Below, piece after piece: positions 14,514-16,362 of a stretch of 16,362 nucleotides of DNA (the first letter of the stretch is position 1; each line of letters starts with the position of its first letter). The notes under the pieces are model-generated. The model worked only from the letters and a program-made list of their open reading frames with translations. It was not told the origin of the DNA and ran no database searches. The position numbers and the translations under genes are program-made. Source of the stretch: an uncultured Bacilli bacterium (GTDB lineage: Bacteria > Bacillota_I > Bacilli_A > RF39 > UBA660); contig CASRZP010000022.1 in assembly GCA_949440065.1 (NCBI GenBank), positions 1 through 16,362 of the forward strand, in the 5' to 3' direction.

Positions 14514-15071
14514 TTATCTTGTTAAAGTATATACTTTTTCCTCTTCTTTTTCTAAATTATCTTCTATATCAAAGTCACTTTCTTCTTGTAAATAATTACT
14601 TACTTCACTAATATGATCACAGTAACCTCTAGTACAAGAACCATCAACAAATTTATGATCATAATGAATTGAATATTTTATCCCACAAGTACCACATATT
14701 AAATCATAACGTGAACAATAATCATCAGGTGATGGATTAGGGTTAGAAATTTGACTATAAGATATTAATTCAGAATAGTATGGACTCATAACTAAATCCA
14801 TTAAGCCCATATTATCTGGTGCATGCTCATGACTTGGAACTTGCTTTTCAAAACCACATACGTTACATGTTGCAAGCATGCCATCACTATTTTCATCATC
14901 TAATAGTTCAAATTGATGATCACCTTTTTCACGTCCTTCAACGCATCCACAGTAGCGAATATGATAATCATTATATTGTTCCCATTCTCCAAAGGTATGC
15001 GTCGTATGATGTTCCCTATCAACATATCCATTACAAAATTCACAATGTAAAAATAGAAATTTGCTTATTTT
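14514..15071 (-). pseudogene. Cys/His-rich zinc-module protein, no start codon; probable C-terminal half of the lipoprotein
   Basis: The frame is open from 15071 to a TAA at 14514 (185 residues) but has no usable start. The first ATG is at 14879 without a ribosome site, in the middle of a module. Upstream of that ATG the frame clearly codes. It has HCEFCNGYVDREHHTTHTFGE, then HIRYCGCVEGREKGDH, and after it ATCNVCGFEKQVPSHEH, LICGTCG and FVDGSCTRGYCDH. These paired CxxC/CxC and His clusters with an HTFGEW signature resemble Cys/His-rich modules of Firmicutes surface proteins, probably metal-binding. The frame meets the end of the lipoprotein gene at an A6 run. One extra A, or a -1 slip, joins the two into one protein of about 495 residues. 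The acidic tail (DFDIEDNLEKEEEK) closes it. Confidence 0.65.
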
Positions 15072-15997
15072 TTAGAATAACTCTTCTCTTCTTCCCAATC
15101 TTGAATGTTTTTTATTAAAATATCTGACTTTTTGGCTTTTAAATCTTTATTTTTAATGCAAACACTAATACTTCCATTTCGACACTCGGCATCAGGGTGT
15201 GGATATTCCACTAAAATTTCATCTTTGCGAGTGACTAAACTTATCCAGTAAGTATCGGTATAATATATTTTCGTAAAATCAAATGCATCGACCAAATATC
15301 GTCCATCTTCTCTACCTATTTGTATTGCCACTTTATATCCATTATCCAAAACTGGTTGACCATCTTTATACTTATTAAATAAGTACATTGGGTTAGACTT
15401 ATGTGAATAATCTTTAATTAACACTTGATTAAAATCTGATGCTAACACCATGTCTTTTTTGTTACTATTTATATCTTTTTTTATATCTACAACAAAACCA
15501 CTTGCTTTTTTATTTGTATGATCATCACAATACCATAAATAATATGGCTCACTTAACTCCACATAATTCTCTATAATAATATGGTTTGGATATTTTGCAT
15601 CAACCAATGTTTTGTATCCATCTTCTCGTATTAAAGGTATTACCCAGCCACTATTTTCACTAACGTCTATTCCTCTATTTTCTTTATCATAATACCATAA
15701 ATATTGTGGTTCAAACACACATGTAATTTTAGAATCTAAAGAATAAAATGTATTTAAAAACTGCAAATCAGAAAAGAAACCAGAATTAAAATTTTTTATT
15801 GATTCAAAAACCTTTTCATTATCAAGTACATCTATTCTACTATCATTTGGTAAATCGGTATTACAACTGCAACTAGTATTTATCACATCAACCTCGCTAT
15901 TATTTGGTAAATTTTTACTACAACCATTCATCGTTAAAGATAATGTACTTGTTGCTAATAATAAAGCAAGTTTTTGTGTTATTGCTAGATTTTTCAT
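15065..15997 (-). CDS. Lipoprotein with about 52-residue repeats, unknown
   Basis: The 310-residue product begins with a lipoprotein-like signal peptide (MKNLAITQKLALLLATSTLS then LTMNGC), with Cys26 as the likely lipidation site, although Met-Asn before Gly-Cys is not an ideal lipobox. A duplicated segment follows (LPNNSEVDVIN 30-40, LPNDSRIDVLD 49-59, flanking CSC). The main part holds repeats about 52 residues apart, marked by EPQYLW (96), EPYYLW (150) and NPMYLF (202), each with a following DG/SG strand region; a fourth copy may start near 252. These look like extracellular binding repeats. The ATG has GGGGG upstream and a near-perfect promoter. The frame ends SYSKK at a TAA right after an A6 run, beyond which a Cys/His-rich frame continues one base out of phase. 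I do not recognise the protein. Confidence 0.8.
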   Translation of the reverse strand: MKNLAITQKLALLLATSTLSLTMNGCSKNLPNNSEVDVINTSCSCNTDLPNDSRIDVLDNEKVFESIKNFNSGFFSDLQFLNTFYSLDSKITCVFEPQYLWYYDKENRGIDVSENSGWVIPLIREDGYKTLVDAKYPNHIIIENYVELSEPYYLWYCDDHTNKKASGFVVDIKKDINSNKKDMVLASDFNQVLIKDYSHKSNPMYLFNKYKDGQPVLDNGYKVAIQIGREDGRYLVDAFDFTKIYYTDTYWISLVTRKDEILVEYPHPDAECRNGSISVCIKNKDLKAKKSDILIKNIQDWEEEKSYSKK

Positions 15998-16024
15998 CTA
16001 TATTTCCCCCTTTAAACATGCCAT

Positions 16025-16053
16025 ATTATATCACTAAGCTTTTATTTTGTCAA
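16025..16053 (-). promoter_or_regulatory. Near-perfect promoter of the lipoprotein gene
   Basis: On the minus strand TTGACA and TATAAT are both consensus, 17 bases apart, with an extended TGA before the -10. This is the strongest sigma-A-type promoter in the window. Confidence 0.9.
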
Positions 16054-16070
16054 ATTATTTTCCCAAATCA

Positions 16071-16094
16071 AAGAAAAAAGCACCTTACGTGCTT
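16071..16094 (-). terminator. Rho-independent terminator of the 16093-16362 gene
   Basis: On the minus strand AAGCAC and GTGCTT pair around GTAAG and are followed by T6 and CTT. The stem overlaps the stop codon. Confidence 0.8.
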
Positions 16095-16362
16095 AAGTTG
16101 TAGGAACGCTATCAACAACAATTTTTGCTTTATACTGTTTTCCTTGAGCAGTATTTGTTGCTGTATTAATTAACCAAAATTTGAAATTATAAGTTATACT
16201 TGCACCAGCGTTAATGGTTTGATTTTGTTCAATGATTAAGGAACTTCCTAAAGTAGATAATAATGCTGGTGTAGAATAACTACCACTTGCTTTTTGATAA
16301 GAATACTTGATTAACGTCTTATCTAACTTATTGGCTGCTGCAATTGAAGTATCTTCCTCTAG
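16093..16362 (-). CDS. C-terminal 89 residues of a secreted, SipW-type-like protein
   Basis: The frame enters from the right edge and stops at TAA at 16093-16095. The visible part reads LEEDTSIAAANKLDKTLIKY, then YSTPALLSTLGSSLIIEQNQ, with INAGASITYNFKFWLINTAT and KIVVDSVPTT at the end. Alternating strands, a conserved FKFWLI stretch and a Thr-rich end are typical of the last strands of TasA/camelysin-like or similar beta-sandwich secreted proteins. It could be related to the protein that starts at 489, but the two visible parts do not overlap, so this cannot be tested here. There is no C-terminal anchor. The N-terminus and start lie outside the window. Confidence 0.6.
   Translation of the reverse strand, partial: LEEDTSIAAANKLDKTLIKYSYQKASGSYSTPALLSTLGSSLIIEQNQTINAGASITYNFKFWLINTATNTAQGKQYKAKIVVDSVPTT

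Noticed and set aside
14514..14879. Separate gene starting at the ATG at 14879
   Set aside because: No ribosome site precedes it, and the coding signature with paired Cys and HTFGEW continues upstream in the same frame to 15071.
1..16362. Mycoplasma-type genetic code (TGA as Trp)
   Set aside because: TGG is used for Trp throughout, and TGA ends the coiled-coil gene and yqeG in places that fit family ends. Reading TGA as Trp would not repair the dinD core order or the TAA at 5786.
1..16362. CRISPR array, insertion sequence, tRNA or rRNA gene
   Set aside because: No regularly spaced repeats, transposase motifs, terminal inverted repeats, or tRNA/rRNA signatures were found by eye on either strand.

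Overview
The window reads as chromosome of a low-GC Gram-positive-type bacterium, most likely in or near the Bacilli (an Erysipelotrichia- or RF39-like gut lineage is a reasonable guess; no rRNA is present to settle it). The reasons are strongly AT-rich DNA, AGGAGG-type ribosome sites, TATAAT promoters with 17-base spacers, the yqeG-yqeH pair, an obg gene, SipW-type secreted proteins, a class B sortase fold, and an archaeal-type AspRS of the kind used in tRNA-dependent Asn synthesis. TGA is a stop and TGG is Trp, so the code is standard, not the mycoplasma code.

Layout. 1-489 (-): start of a secreted SipW-type protein. 490-1080 (-): a small-gene cluster (67-aa protein, 36-aa peptide, a 10-base C run, a terminator). 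1155-2426 (-): obg. 2528-3261 (-): a dinD-family gene broken by a frameshift. 3439-4725 (-): a two-gene operon with a CPBP membrane protein and a secreted, membrane-anchored protein. 4778-5869 (-): an anchored extracytoplasmic protein broken by an in-frame stop. 6003-7517 (+): a large coiled-coil protein. 7534-8847 (-): aspS. 9001-10580 (+): two tandem paralogues of unknown function. 10585-10703 (-): a self-contained minigene for an 11-residue Trp-rich peptide, antisense to the paralogue transcript. 10857-12369 (-): yqeG-yqeH. 12580-13353 (+): a sortase-B homologue lacking all its catalytic residues. 13356-14390 (-): a GT4 glycosyltransferase. 14514-15997 (-): a lipoprotein and a Cys/His-rich reading frame joined through an A6 run. 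16093-16362 (-): the end of a second SipW-like or other secreted protein.

Housekeeping genes (obg, aspS, yqeG-yqeH, glycosyltransferase) alternate with envelope and accessory genes. Three reading frames are interrupted (dinD, the 4778-5869 gene, the lipoprotein), and two enzyme-fold proteins have lost key residues (sortase, CPBP protein). Either this lineage carries much gene decay and many pseudoenzymes, or some one-base interruptions are assembly errors. The most system-like locus is 9001-10751: an ART-like paralogue pair whose transcript, ending at a strong terminator, runs antisense through the whole Trp-rich peptide minigene.
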